A stretch of 64,000 bases of DNA from Maricaulis sp048268525 (lineage in GTDB: Bacteria > Pseudomonadota > Alphaproteobacteria > Caulobacterales > Maricaulaceae), in NCBI RefSeq assembly GCF_048268525.1, contig NZ_JBLWVH010000006.1, forward strand, positions 66,417 to 130,416. Direction: 5' to 3'. Of this stretch, positions 50,395-59,300 are shown piece after piece. The translations under genes were made by a program, and so were the position numbers. Each line of letters starts with the position of its first letter. The first letter of the stretch is position 1. Below the pieces are notes generated by a model. It was not told the origin of the DNA, searched no databases, and worked only from the letters and a program-made list of their open reading frames with translations.

Positions 50395-51033
50395 TCAGAG
50401 GGTGTTTTCGTACGGATTCGGGAATGTCTCGGCCTGGGCGGCATGGTGCCACAGCAGATAGTCTTCATCGGCCAGCAGCGTGTCGCAATAGGCCTGCGCC
50501 CCGGCATGCAGGGCAATGTCATAGGCCTGGAAGCGGGCAGCAACCGGCGTGAAGAAGGCGTCAGCAATCGACCACTCCCCGAACAGCCACGGTCCGTCGA
50601 CGCTTTTGACGTCATGCCACAGCGCCTGCATGGCGGCGATCTCGGTTCGGGTCTCGTCACGCAGCTCGATCGGCGACGGTGCGCGACCCAGATCCATCGG
50701 GCAGTTTTCGCGGATGGCCAGGAAGCCGGCATGCATCATCGACACGGCAGACCGTGCACGGGCCCGCTTGCCCTCATGTGACGGCCACAGGCCGGGCACA
50801 TGCTCGGCCGCCCATTCACTGATCGACAGCGAATCCCAGATCACGGCATTTTCGATGTGAAGCGCCGGGACCGTCCCGCCGGGCGAGATCGCCGACAGGG
50901 CTTTGCGGGTGTCGGTGTTGTTCAGCGGGACCAGCCTGTCGTCGAAAGCGATCCCGGCCTTTGTCAGCACCAGCCAGGCACGCAGCGACCAACTCGAGAA
51001 GCGGCGATTGCCGATATGGAGGATCGGCGTCAT
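50395..51033 (-). CDS. Glutathione S-transferase family protein
   Basis: 212 residues: thioredoxin-like N-terminal half with RFSSWSLRAWLVLTKAGI at residues 10-27 (the Ser is the likely glutathione-contact residue) and the GGTVPALHIENAVIWDSLS cis-Pro block near 53, then a helical C-terminal half (ARSAVSMMHAGFLAI; GPWLFGEWSIADAFFTPVA, the helix-6 Asp capping box). Resembles the zeta/omega-like bacterial enzymes that conjugate or reduce small electrophiles; substrate unknown. Confidence 0.9.
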   Translation of the reverse strand: MTPILHIGNRRFSSWSLRAWLVLTKAGIAFDDRLVPLNNTDTRKALSAISPGGTVPALHIENAVIWDSLSISEWAAEHVPGLWPSHEGKRARARSAVSMMHAGFLAIRENCPMDLGRAPSPIELRDETRTEIAAMQALWHDVKSVDGPWLFGEWSIADAFFTPVAARFQAYDIALHAGAQAYCDTLLADEDYLLWHHAAQAETFPNPYENTL

Positions 51034-51037
51034 GAAG

Positions 51038-51436
51038 CTAGAGCTCCGCCAGCTCGTGCGCCCGCGACCGGGTCAGGCTGATCTGGCAGTCGAGGGTAAT
51101 TTCCTCACGCGAGTCGGCCGACAGGAACATGGTCGCAGCCCGGCGCGTGCACTCGGCATCGCGATAGGTGAGCCAGGCCGACTGGGCCGTGTCAAAGGCA
51201 GCGCGGGCACCGAAGCGACCGGCCGAATCGGCATCGACCTCATCGGCCTCCTCGCGGGCGGCATCGGCGGCATCGTCGAGCGCATCCTCGGCGGTATCGA
51301 GCAAGCGGCGCAGGCAATTGCGGCGCGCCCCCCAATCGGTCAGGTGTTCGGCGCACTCGACGGCGGGGCGTGGGGTTGGCAGCTCAAGCGGTTGGGCGCC
51401 GAGCGCGGCGACGAATAGTCCGGCAATCAAAAACAT
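51038..51436 (-). CDS. Secreted LprI-like (DUF1311) protein
   Basis: 132 residues with a short signal peptide (MFLIAGLFVAALGAQ). The Cys pattern ECAEHLTDWGARRNC and the C-terminal block AFDTAQSAWLTYRDAECTRR match the LprI N-terminal family, whose Mycobacterium member inhibits lysozyme. The acidic helix TAEDALDDAADAAREEADEV lies between. Start taken at the ATG 51436, spaced properly from GGGGAG; a GTG two codons earlier is less likely. Lysozyme-inhibitor role here is by analogy only. Confidence 0.75.
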   Translation of the reverse strand: MFLIAGLFVAALGAQPLELPTPRPAVECAEHLTDWGARRNCLRRLLDTAEDALDDAADAAREEADEVDADSAGRFGARAAFDTAQSAWLTYRDAECTRRAATMFLSADSREEITLDCQISLTRSRAHELAEL

Positions 51437-51498
51437 GTCCACTCCCCGTTACCGGCCTTTTATGGACGAGGCCTGCGGGCGGGGAAAGGGGGCAGGCT

Positions 51499-52266
51499 TC
51501 AGGGTACTGCGCCAGGGGTCTTGGGCGACTCGATATAGGCGACCAGCGTGGCAAGAAAATCATCCGACAGGCGCCGCGCCACACCCAGTCGCCGGCCATC
51601 ATCCTGCAGGATGATGTATTGGCCGACATGCAGGCCGACGACATGCGGCACGCCCTTGATCAGGGTCACCATCGGAGACCCGGACAGGCCGGGACGGGCC
51701 GGACAGTCATGCACGATCAGGCGGGCATCGTCCCAGTCGGCAATGTCTTCGACATGGCAGGCGCGATTGTCGGTGACCCGGTTGACCATGGTCAGCCGCC
51801 CCTCATCGCTCGAGCCGGCCCCCGCAGCCTGCAGGCGGGCGATGTCGGCTGGCAGGCGACCGGCGGTCCGCAAGATGGCCCAGTCCTCACTGAATTCATT
51901 GCCTTCCAGCGGGTCCTGCGGCGCGATCACCATGTCGATGATCTGGCCGGTTTCCGCATCCTGGCCATAGACCTGGCAATCGCGCTGCCCGGTCGACCCG
52001 ACCACACCATGCCGGGCGGCCAGCAGAACGTCATGCGACGCGTCCGGGCCTGTCACATCGAGGAGGACGGCCCGGCTGAGATAGGAGTGACCATTGCCGC
52101 CATCGACACACATCAGCCGGACAACACCATTGCGACTGTCGTCGAAACTGTCCGTATCGAGCGGCATGAAGCTCATCCGGTCAGCCGCGCCGGTCGGGCC
52201 GGACAGCAACACCGCCGGCAAGGCGGTCAGAACAATGGCGATCAGGCGGGGGACAGAAGCGATCAT
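51499..52266 (-). CDS. Secreted trypsin-like serine protease
   Basis: 255 residues with a signal peptide (to LLSGPTGAA near 28). The chymotrypsin-fold triad is readable: His in VLLAARHGVVG near 82, Asp in FSEDWAILRTAG near 128, Ser in ARPGLSGSPMVTL near 196. Two pairs of Cys could form disulfides. Resembles small secreted S1-type proteases of alphaproteobacteria. No pro-peptide is clear. Transcribed in the same direction as mtnP upstream, 69 bases apart. Confidence 0.82.
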   Translation of the reverse strand: MIASVPRLIAIVLTALPAVLLSGPTGAADRMSFMPLDTDSFDDSRNGVVRLMCVDGGNGHSYLSRAVLLDVTGPDASHDVLLAARHGVVGSTGQRDCQVYGQDAETGQIIDMVIAPQDPLEGNEFSEDWAILRTAGRLPADIARLQAAGAGSSDEGRLTMVNRVTDNRACHVEDIADWDDARLIVHDCPARPGLSGSPMVTLIKGVPHVVGLHVGQYIILQDDGRRLGVARRLSDDFLATLVAYIESPKTPGAVP

Positions 52267-52335
52267 GACATCATCACACCACCCGCCCCTTCCGGCGTCC
52301 AGTCAAAACCGGGTGATGTCCGCCGACCGCAAGGC

Positions 52336-53208
52336 TCAGAGCACCCGCGCGGCGATGCTGCGCAGTCGCTCGACCATCGCCGGGTCCCGCGCGCCGGGCG
52401 GGGTGATGATGGCTGTGTCGAGACAGGTCTCTATACCATCGGGCGAAGCGGTCCTGGATTGGTCAGAGAGGCGTGCGGTCAACCGGTCGAGCAGGCGTCT
52501 GGCGCCCTTGGTGTTCGACTGCATGACCGCCAGGACGCTGGCCACATCCACACTTTCGCCCTCGTCGCGCCAACAGTCATAATCGGTGACCATGGCGACC
52601 GAGGCATAGGGTAGCTCGGCCTCACGGGCGAGCCGGGCCTCGGGCATGTTGGTCATGCCGATCACATCCATGCCCCATTGCCGATAAAGCTCGCTCTCGG
52701 CGCGGGTGGAGAATTGCGGCCCCTCCATCGCCAGATAGGTGCCGCCACGCCTCACCGGCAGGCCCTCGGCCTCAGCGGCATCGGCGGCCAGGGCAGCGAG
52801 CCGCGAACAGACAGGCTGAGCCAGCGGCACATGGGCCACACAACCCGTGCCGAAAAAGGAGCGCTCCCGCCCGACCGTGCGATCGACATACTGGTCGACC
52901 ATCACGAAATGTCCCGGCGGCAGGTCTTCCCGCAGCGAGCCGCAGGCCGAGATGGAGAGGATATCGGTGCAGCCGGCCCGTTTGAGCGCCGCGATATTGG
53001 CGCGGAAGGGAATGTCCGATGGCGGGATGGCATGACCGGCGCCGTGACGCGGCAAGAAGACCAGCTCGATCCCGTTCAGCCGCCCGCGGGTCAATGACGC
53101 CGACGGCGCCCCCCAGGGTGTTTCAACGGTCCCGGTGCGGACATCCGTGAGGCCATCCAGCGCGTAGAGGCCTGAGCCGCCGATGATGCCGAGTGTCCAG
53201 CTGGTCAT
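52336..53208 (-). CDS. mtnP: S-methyl-5'-thioadenosine phosphorylase
   Basis: 290 residues: 5'-methylthioadenosine plus phosphate gives adenine and 5-methylthioribose-1-phosphate, part of methionine salvage. N-terminal TLGIIGGSGLYALDGL phosphate loop, FLPRHGAGHAIPPSDIPFRA near 50, ISACGSLREDLPPGHF near 86 and the substrate block LAMEGPQFSTRAESELY near 165, with MTNMPEARLAREA near 188. GGGAG precedes the ATG at 53208. Adenine released can be reused by Apt, encoded downstream. It directly follows the bc1 operon and may share its transcript. Confidence 0.94.
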   Translation of the reverse strand: MTSWTLGIIGGSGLYALDGLTDVRTGTVETPWGAPSASLTRGRLNGIELVFLPRHGAGHAIPPSDIPFRANIAALKRAGCTDILSISACGSLREDLPPGHFVMVDQYVDRTVGRERSFFGTGCVAHVPLAQPVCSRLAALAADAAEAEGLPVRRGGTYLAMEGPQFSTRAESELYRQWGMDVIGMTNMPEARLAREAELPYASVAMVTDYDCWRDEGESVDVASVLAVMQSNTKGARRLLDRLTARLSDQSRTASPDGIETCLDTAIITPPGARDPAMVERLRSIAARVL

Positions 53209-53280
53209 GTGGAACTCCCAGGAAAAAGGGCCACGAACATGGTCCGCGGCCCTCTTCAATCACATATCTGGCTGAAAAGC

Positions 53281-54090
53281 CTAGTGCTTCACATCGGCCC
53301 AGACCTGGCGGTAGGCCAGGTAGACCAGGATGGCGAAGATCAGCAGGAAGATGAGCACCATGGCGCCCATCTGCTTGCGCGCTTCCATGTGCGGATCACC
53401 GGCCCAGCTGAGGAAGGTGGTCACATCCTCGGCCATCTGCTCGACCGTCGCTTCGGTGCCGTCGGCATATTCGATAATGCCCTCGGCCAGAGGCGGTGCC
53501 ATGGCAATGGCGCCACCGGCGAAGTACGGGTTGTAGTACTGGCCGGCCGCCAGATGGCTGTCTTCCGGCGCGTCTTCATAGCCGGTCAGCAGCGAGTAGA
53601 TGTAGTTCTCGCCACCGGTGCGGGCCTTGACGATCAGCGACAGGTCCGGCGGATAGGCGCCGCCATTGGAGGCCCGGGCCATCTGCTGGTTGGCAAACGG
53701 TGCCGGGAAGGCATCCGATGGCAGGCCGGCGCGTTCGACCGGATCGCCATCATCATTGACCTCGTCCTGGTCCCAGACACGCGTATAGCTGGCCGCGATC
53801 TGCATCACGATCGGGTTGTCGTTCGGGTTCGGGAACATGTCCGAGGCGAACGGTCCGCCCTGCTGGGCCAGATTGCGAAAACGCATCAGGTCCATCGAGT
53901 GACAGGAGGCGCAGACTTCCTGGTAGATCTGGTAGCCACGCTGAACGGCGCTGGTGTCATAGGTGCCGAACGGGCCGTCATGATGCCAGTGGTGCTCGTG
54001 CGGCGCGTGCTGGTCGCCCTCGAAGGCGGCAGCGGAGCCGGCGAAGCCCAGGGCCGCGATGGCGGCGGCGAAAATGCGGGTCATCTTCAT
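53281..54090 (-). CDS. petC: Cytochrome c1 of the bc1 complex
   Basis: 269 residues. Signal peptide (MKMTRIFAAAIAALGFAGSA), haem site CASCH in VCASCHSMDLMRF near 50, axial Met probably in GGAIAMAPPL near 190, and a C-terminal membrane anchor (MGAMVLIFLLIFAILVYLAY). Takes electrons from the Rieske protein and passes them to cytochrome c. The start is the MKMTR ATG at 54090; the open frame extending to 54861 runs antisense-free but out of phase over cytochrome b and is not coding. Last gene of petABC. Confidence 0.95.
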   Translation of the reverse strand: MKMTRIFAAAIAALGFAGSAAAFEGDQHAPHEHHWHHDGPFGTYDTSAVQRGYQIYQEVCASCHSMDLMRFRNLAQQGGPFASDMFPNPNDNPIVMQIAASYTRVWDQDEVNDDGDPVERAGLPSDAFPAPFANQQMARASNGGAYPPDLSLIVKARTGGENYIYSLLTGYEDAPEDSHLAAGQYYNPYFAGGAIAMAPPLAEGIIEYADGTEATVEQMAEDVTTFLSWAGDPHMEARKQMGAMVLIFLLIFAILVYLAYRQVWADVKH

Positions 54091-54104
54091 GATCGTCGCT
54101 CCCC

Positions 54105-55391
54105 TCAGGCCTTGTCCGTTCCAAGAACCGCGGCTTCGATCGAGGCCGGACGCTCCTTGGGTTTTTCGATGATGCCCATCAACGGCAGGATGACGATGAA
54201 ATAGGCGAAGTAATACGCGGTCAGGAATTGCGCCAGGTAGACGAATTTGAACCCTTCGATACCAAGCACGAAATCGTCCGGGTTCTTCACACCGCACCAG
54301 CCCAGCAGCAGGGCCACGATGACGAAGAAGATGAAGAACCAGCGCGTCAGCGGACGGTAGCGCATCGAGCGCACCTTGGAGGTGTCCAGCCAGGGCAGGA
54401 CGAACAGGATGCCGATGGCGCCGAACATGGCCAGCACGCCGCCCAGCTTGGCGTCGATCGGACCGATGTCGAAAGTGACAGCCCGCAGGATCGCGTAGAA
54501 AGGCAGGTAATACCATTCCGGAACGATATGCGCCGGCGTCACCAGCGGGTCGGCCGGGATGTAGTTGTCGGCATGGCCCAGCACGTTCGGCAGGTAGAAG
54601 ACGAAGGTGGCGAAGATCATCAGATAGACGACGATCGCGAAGCCGTCCTTCACCGTGTAGTACGGGTGGAAGGGCAGCGTGTCCTTCTTGTTGTCCTTGC
54701 CCTTGCGAGCCTCGAGACCAACCGGATTGCCATTGCCCGGCACATGCAGCGCCCAGATGTGAAGACCGACAACGGCGGCGATCACGAAAGGCAGCAGGTA
54801 GTGCAGGGAGAAGAAGCGGTTGAGCGTTGCCTGGCCGACCGAGAAGCCGCCCCACAACCACTCACGGATCGCTTCACCAACGAAGGGCAGTGCGCCGATC
54901 AGGTTGGTGATCACCATCGCGCCCCAATAGGACATCTGACCCCAGGGCAGCACATAGCCCATGAAGCCGGTGGCCATCATCAGCAGGTAGATCACGACAC
55001 CGAGGATCCACAGGATCTCGCGCGGCGCCTTGTAGGAACCGTAATACAGGCCCCGGAACATGTGCAGGTAGACGGCGATGAAGAAGAAGCTGGCGCCATT
55101 GGCGTGCATCGACTGGATCAGCCAGCCGAACGGCACGTCGCGGGTGATCCGCTGGACGCTCTCGAAGGCAAAGTCCTCGTGCGCCACATAGTGCATGGCC
55201 AGCACGATGCCGGAGACGATCTGGATCATCAGGAAGATGGCGAGGATACCGCCGAACGTCCACCAGTAGTTCAAATTCCGCGGCGTCGGGAAGTCGACGA
55301 AGCTGTCATAGCCGAGGCGGATGATCGGGAGGCGGTCATCGAGCCATTTCTCGATGGCCGTACCCGGCTTGTAGGTCGAAGGTCCGCTCAT
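54105..55391 (-). CDS. petB: Cytochrome b of the bc1 complex
   Basis: 428-residue membrane subunit with eight helices carrying two haems and the Qo and Qi quinol sites. Haem-ligand helices are visible: VLAMHYVAHEDF and QSMHANGASFFFIAVYLHMF in the first bundle; FFSLHYLLPFVIAAVVGLHI in the second. The PEWY motif appears as VPEWYYLPFYA near 282, conserved at the quinol oxidation site. The ATG at 55391 overlaps the Rieske stop by four bases; an ATG four codons earlier is less likely. Confidence 0.96.
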   Translation of the reverse strand: MSGPSTYKPGTAIEKWLDDRLPIIRLGYDSFVDFPTPRNLNYWWTFGGILAIFLMIQIVSGIVLAMHYVAHEDFAFESVQRITRDVPFGWLIQSMHANGASFFFIAVYLHMFRGLYYGSYKAPREILWILGVVIYLLMMATGFMGYVLPWGQMSYWGAMVITNLIGALPFVGEAIREWLWGGFSVGQATLNRFFSLHYLLPFVIAAVVGLHIWALHVPGNGNPVGLEARKGKDNKKDTLPFHPYYTVKDGFAIVVYLMIFATFVFYLPNVLGHADNYIPADPLVTPAHIVPEWYYLPFYAILRAVTFDIGPIDAKLGGVLAMFGAIGILFVLPWLDTSKVRSMRYRPLTRWFFIFFVIVALLLGWCGVKNPDDFVLGIEGFKFVYLAQFLTAYYFAYFIVILPLMGIIEKPKERPASIEAAVLGTDKA

Positions 55392-56011
55392 GATACAGCC
55401 CACCCGGAGTTATTCGCTTCGTCAGGCGAAAGACCGATTTTCACGGTCGTTTCAGTCTCGAAGTAGTAGTCCGGAACCGGGAGATTCTCCGGTGCCGGGC
55501 CGCGGCGGATACGCGCCGAGGTGTCGTAGTGCGAACCGTGGCAGGGGCAGTACCAGCCGTCATAGTCGCCAGTATTGGCAGCCAGACCCAGCGGCACACA
55601 GCCCAGATGGGTGCAATTGCCCTTCACGATCAGGAATTCGGGACGCAGGACGCGGTTGGCGTCGGTACCCGGCACACCGGCGGGAAGATTGTCATTGCGG
55701 GCATCTTCGTCCGGCAGAGCATCAAGCTCGACCGCGCGGGCCGCGGCAATCTCTTCTTCCGTGCGGTGACGGATGAAGACCGGACCACCGCGCCACATGA
55801 CGGTGATTTCCGATCCCACCGGGACCACAGACACATCAACGCGGATGGACCCCAGCGCCAGCGTATCCGCTGCGGGGTTCATCTGGTCGATGAATGGCCA
55901 GGCCACGAGACCGCCGCCAACAGCGGCCACACCGCCAGCAGCGATATAGATGAAGTCGCGGCGGGACGGTTCTTGTCCGTCTGCACCGGGCGCGCCGTTC
56001 TCTTCCGTCAC
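55388..56011 (-). CDS. petA: Rieske iron-sulfur subunit of the bc1 complex
   Basis: 207 residues, GTG start. A twin-arginine signal-anchor (SRRDFIYIAAGGVAAVGGG) near residue 16 holds it to the membrane with the cluster domain in the periplasm. The 2Fe-2S motifs are NCTHLGCVPLG near 132 and CPCHGSHYD near 152, each giving one Cys and one His ligand plus a disulfide Cys. AGAGG sits before the GTG at 56011. First gene of petABC; the transcript continues into cytochrome b without a gap. Confidence 0.96.
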   Translation of the reverse strand: MTEENGAPGADGQEPSRRDFIYIAAGGVAAVGGGLVAWPFIDQMNPAADTLALGSIRVDVSVVPVGSEITVMWRGGPVFIRHRTEEEIAAARAVELDALPDEDARNDNLPAGVPGTDANRVLRPEFLIVKGNCTHLGCVPLGLAANTGDYDGWYCPCHGSHYDTSARIRRGPAPENLPVPDYYFETETTVKIGLSPDEANNSGWAVS

Positions 56012-56082
56012 GAGCCGACCTCTTCTCTTATCTAATCGGGACCGCGGGATGCGGGCCCTGCCCCAGAAAAACCACGTCTCAC

Positions 56083-56143
56083 TTGACGTACCCGCATGCG
56101 CGGGGTTTGACGCGGTATAAACTACTCCCGGACGCACTGACCA
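56083..56143 (-). promoter_or_regulatory. Possible promoter and leader structure of petABC
   Basis: On the minus strand TGGTCA (56143-56138) and TTATAC (56120-56115) are 17 bases apart, a weak promoter candidate. Downstream, in the leader, CCCGC-atgc-GCGGG forms a hairpin flanked on both sides by the direct repeat TTGACG (56083-56088 and 56107-56112), a possible regulator site. Confidence 0.3.
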
Positions 56144-56199
56144 GTAGGTGGCGCAATGCCGCATGCAGACAGTTGGGTCCAGTCTCAGCGCGGCTTAGA

Positions 56200-56646
56200 A
56201 TGCGGATCGTATTTTTTCAACCGGATATTCCGCAAAACCTGGGGGCAGCGATGCGGGTCGCTGCCTGTTTCGGGGCGGAACTCGACATCATCGAACCCTG
56301 CGCCTTTCCCCTGACAGACAAGGGAATCCGGCGTGCGGCAATGGACTATCAGGCGGCCATTTCACCGCTCCGCCACGCCTCGTGGAAGGCCTACCAGGCA
56401 AGTGCAGAAGCCTCTGCCGGACGCCTCGTCCTGTTCACCACCAAGGGTGCAGGAAAGCTGTGGGATTTTTCATTCAGACCCGATGATCGCCTGCTCTTCG
56501 GCCGCGAAAGCGCCGGTGTTCCCGACGATGTCCACGACGCGGCGACATGTCGCGTCAAGATTCCGATTCGCGACGGCATGCGCTCGCTCAACGTGACGGT
56601 CTCGGCGGGAATCGCCCTGGCCGAGGCGTCGCGGCAGTTGGGGTGA
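56200..56646 (+). CDS. trmL: tRNA (cytidine(34)-2'-O)-methyltransferase
   Basis: 148-residue SPOUT-fold enzyme that methylates the wobble base of tRNA-Leu with SAM. MRIVFFQPDIPQNLGAAMRV at the start, then the trefoil-knot SAM site LLFGRESAGVPDDVHD near 95 and IPIRDGMRSLNVTVSAGIAL near 115, all diagnostic. The ATG at 56200 opens with the family's first strand; the upstream frame to 56083 crosses the petABC control region. Divergent from petABC. Confidence 0.93.
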   Translation: MRIVFFQPDIPQNLGAAMRVAACFGAELDIIEPCAFPLTDKGIRRAAMDYQAAISPLRHASWKAYQASAEASAGRLVLFTTKGAGKLWDFSFRPDDRLLFGRESAGVPDDVHDAATCRVKIPIRDGMRSLNVTVSAGIALAEASRQLG

Positions 56647-56657
56647 TCGGTCTCAAT

Positions 56658-56777
56658 TTGTCATCCCCGCAGTATGTCCGGCAAAGGCCGGACGGATGGC
56701 GGGGACCTAACAGGTTGCAATCACATAGGTCCCTGACTTGCGCCCCGCCTCCGCGGGGCGTCCATCAGGGATGACAA
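56658..56777. repeat. Repeat family A, copy 4 (inverted)
   Basis: 120 bases with the same TTGTCATCCC / GGGATGACAA ends, inner GGGGACCTA and TAGGTCCCT, but in the opposite orientation to the other three copies: the GATGGACGCCCC end lies on the right here. Between trmL and hemF. Confidence 0.85.
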
Positions 56778-56857
56778 CGGTGGGGCGCCATCGGATGGGG
56801 CACCGTGTGCAGGCCTCCCGTCTTGCCCTCCCCACTCACTCCGCTAAACATCGCGCC

Positions 56858-57751
56858 ATGACACACACCCCTGCCTCAGCCGCCACCGACATTCAGCGCG
56901 AATCCGCGACATGCTGGTTTGAAGACCTGCGCGACCGGATCTGCGCCGAATTTGAACGCCTGGAACGCGAAGCCCCCGAAGCGCTCTATCCGGGCGAAGC
57001 CGGCACCTTCGAGCGCGAGGCCTGGACACGCGGCGACGGGTCGTCCGACGAGGGCGGCGGGACGATGGCGATCATGCGTGGCCGCCTGTTCGAGAAGGTC
57101 GGCGTGCATGTCTCGGCGGTAAAGGGCGAGTTCTCCGAAGCCTTCCGCCAGCAGATCCCCGGTGCCGCCGAGGATCCGCGCTTTTTCGCCACCGGGATCT
57201 CGCTGATCGCCCATATGTGGTCGCCCCATGTGCCTGCCGTGCACATGAATACCCGCTTCATCACCACGACCCAGTGGTGGTTTGGTGGCGGCATGGACCT
57301 CACTCCCGTGCTCGACCGCGACCGCAACCAGAAAAATCCCGACGCCATCGACTTTCACGCCGCCTGCAAACAGGCCTGCGACGAGCACGGCGATGACTTC
57401 CATGCCCGCTTCAAGAAATGGTGCGACGAATATTTCTACCTGCCCCACCGCGACGAGCCGCGCGGCATTGGTGGAATCTTCTACGACCGTCACAATACCG
57501 GTGACTGGGATGCCGACTTTTCCTTCACCCGCGATGTCGGCCTCGCCTTCCTCGACATCTATCCGAAAATCGTCCGCCGCCGCATGGGCGAGAGCTGGAC
57601 GCCGGAGGACCGCGAGGAACAGCTGATCCGCCGCGGCCGCTATGCCGAGTTCAACCTGTTGCATGACCGGGGTACGAAGTTCGGTCTGGAGACGGGCGGC
57701 AATGTGAAGTCGATCCTGTCGTCCATGCCACCTGAGGCGAAATGGCCGTGA
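56858..57751 (+). CDS. hemF: Oxygen-dependent coproporphyrinogen III oxidase
   Basis: 297-residue cytoplasmic enzyme that turns coproporphyrinogen III into protoporphyrinogen IX using O2. The signature FITTTQWWFGGGMDLTPVL near 134 and the block RRGRYAEFNLLHDRGTKFGL near 258, with GGNVKSILSSMPPEAKW at the end, are complete; EYFYLPHRDEPRGIGGIFY near 200 contains the active region. The ATG at 56858 gives normal length. It supplies haem for the nearby cytochrome b and c1 and the globin, though not in one operon. Confidence 0.96.
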   Translation: MTHTPASAATDIQRESATCWFEDLRDRICAEFERLEREAPEALYPGEAGTFEREAWTRGDGSSDEGGGTMAIMRGRLFEKVGVHVSAVKGEFSEAFRQQIPGAAEDPRFFATGISLIAHMWSPHVPAVHMNTRFITTTQWWFGGGMDLTPVLDRDRNQKNPDAIDFHAACKQACDEHGDDFHARFKKWCDEYFYLPHRDEPRGIGGIFYDRHNTGDWDADFSFTRDVGLAFLDIYPKIVRRRMGESWTPEDREEQLIRRGRYAEFNLLHDRGTKFGLETGGNVKSILSSMPPEAKWP

Positions 57752-57914
57752 GCCGGTCAGGCCGGGAATTTTCTGCCCGGCAAGGTTGAGCCCCCGGCAA
57801 GTCACGCCTTGCCTCCGGCCCTGCACATCACGAAATAGCAGGCGATCTCAGCGTGTTGAGCTGGCATCCGGGTTGCAATCTCCTCGCTGTGAGTTTGTAA
57901 CAAGGCGTCAGACA

Positions 57915-58367
57915 ATGAGTGTTTCCGGTATCGGCCCGACGGCTGTGAACCCGTTTCTCACCGCTTCCTCCCGCCCCGAAACTGCCCCGCCCGAAGAGGT
58001 CCGGACTTCCACGACGGCTGCGAGCCAGTATCGGGCCGCCGAGACCGAGGCCCAAAGCGCCGCACGGACGGGACCATCGCCAGCGGAACCCGCTTCCAAG
58101 GCCTTGTCGACCGAGGAATCCGGCGCCGTGGCCGAGTTCCTGCGCTGGGCCAATATGACGCCGGCAGAACGTATCCGGGCGCAATATCTCGAGCAGGAAG
58201 GCTTGAGCGAGGACTCCCTGGCCACTCTGCCCGAGGAAGAGCGCGAGCGCATCGAGATGGAAATCCAGCAACGCATCCGCGACGCGCTGGGAGGCACCGC
58301 GGACGCGGCCGGGACATCGCAACGGGCCAACCAAGCCTATCAGGCCACGTCCGGCCTTGCAGTCTGA
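57915..58367 (+). CDS. Hypothetical protein, 150 residues
   Basis: Not recognised. A low-complexity N-terminal half rich in Thr, Ser, Pro and Ala is followed by a helical, strongly acidic segment (EEERERIEMEIQQRIRDALG) preceded by FLRWANMTPAERIRAQYLEQ. The M-T-P-A-E-R-I-R pattern resembles short helical motifs in flagellar-hook-length or secreted regulatory proteins, but this is not firm. No signal peptide. Normal codon use supports a real gene. Between hemF and an AraC gene, with no other frame in the 163-base gap before it. Confidence 0.7.
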   Translation: MSVSGIGPTAVNPFLTASSRPETAPPEEVRTSTTAASQYRAAETEAQSAARTGPSPAEPASKALSTEESGAVAEFLRWANMTPAERIRAQYLEQEGLSEDSLATLPEEERERIEMEIQQRIRDALGGTADAAGTSQRANQAYQATSGLAV

Positions 58368-58454
58368 CCGGGCGCCAAGGTCAATAACAGCCCGCCCGCA
58401 TCCAATAGCGGATCGGGCCGCATCAAACGGGTGAACCCAAGAGGCGAACCCGTC

Positions 58455-59267
58455 GTGCCAGAGACCCCGAATTCCCTGCCCTACCAGCGTTTTCACGCCA
58501 ATATCGTCGCGACAGCCTTCGCGCCCCATCGTCATGACAGCTATGTCTTCGCGCTCACCACATACGGGGTGCAGGATTTCGACTATCGCGGCTCGACGCG
58601 GCGCTCGCAGCCCGGCGCCGTCGTCGTCCTCCATCCCGATGAGTTGCATGACGGCCGTCCGGGCGCTGAAGGTGGTTTCGGCTATGCCGGTCTGAGCATC
58701 CTGCCGGAAGCGCTCTCGCAATACCGGCCCGGCGGCGGACTGCCCTTCCTGCCCGGCGGGGTCAGTCGCGACCGGGCCCTGATCAACGCTGTCCGGGCCA
58801 TGCTGGACCTCTCACCGCAGGCCGATGCCGTCGAGCATGAGAGCGCCCTCATCGATCTGGCGCTGGCACTGGATCGCCTCAGTGATGCACCGGTCGCCAC
58901 AAGCCCCGTCTCCCGCGCAGTGGTCGAGGCCGCCTGCGACCATATCCGCACCCACAGCGCCCGCGGCGTGTCACTGGACGAGCTGGAAGGTTTGACCGGG
59001 CTGGATCGCTGGCAGTTGAGCCGCGACTTCCGGACCCTGCGCGGCACCAGCCCGGCGCGATACCTGACCCAACGCCGCCTCGATCAGGTTCGCCAGGCCA
59101 TCGCCGGGGGCGACCGGCTGGCTGACGCGGCGCAGGATGCCGGCTTCGTCGACCAGGCCCATATGAGCCGTCATTTCAAGGCCGCCTATGGCATCACGCC
59201 CGGCCAGTTCGCCCGCACGATCATACAAGACCCCACACCGGCCCCCCGGCATCCTGTCCTTCACTGA
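58455..59267 (+). CDS. AraC-family transcription regulator
   Basis: 270 residues. An N-terminal cupin-like ligand domain (PHRHDSYVFALTTYGVQDF; HPDELHDGRPG) and a C-terminal pair of helix-turn-helix motifs: SLDELEGLTGLDRWQLSRDF and LADAAQDAGFVDQAHMSRHF with the classic R-H-F-K-x-x-Y-G-I-T-P end. GTG at 58455 is preferred because AGAGG precedes it; a GTG 8 codons earlier has no ribosome site. Likely controls the CPBP gene just downstream or a target elsewhere; ligand unknown. Confidence 0.9.
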   Translation: MPETPNSLPYQRFHANIVATAFAPHRHDSYVFALTTYGVQDFDYRGSTRRSQPGAVVVLHPDELHDGRPGAEGGFGYAGLSILPEALSQYRPGGGLPFLPGGVSRDRALINAVRAMLDLSPQADAVEHESALIDLALALDRLSDAPVATSPVSRAVVEAACDHIRTHSARGVSLDELEGLTGLDRWQLSRDFRTLRGTSPARYLTQRRLDQVRQAIAGGDRLADAAQDAGFVDQAHMSRHFKAAYGITPGQFARTIIQDPTPAPRHPVLH

Positions 59268-59300
59268 CCGCTTGTGCGGTTCACTCTTGAGGATAGCTGA

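Noticed and set aside
54091..54861. Extended N-terminus for cytochrome c1
   Set aside because: It overlaps petB out of phase, and the real start with a signal peptide is at 54090.
54228..55466. 412-codon plus-strand frame opposite cytochrome b
   Set aside because: Fully antisense to petB; composition (Asp, His, Gln, Arg) is that of a mirror frame and there is no ribosome site.
57752..57800. GCCGGG/CCCGGC hairpin after hemF as a terminator
   Set aside because: The stem is only six bases and is followed by AAGG, not a T-run, so I left it out of the feature list.
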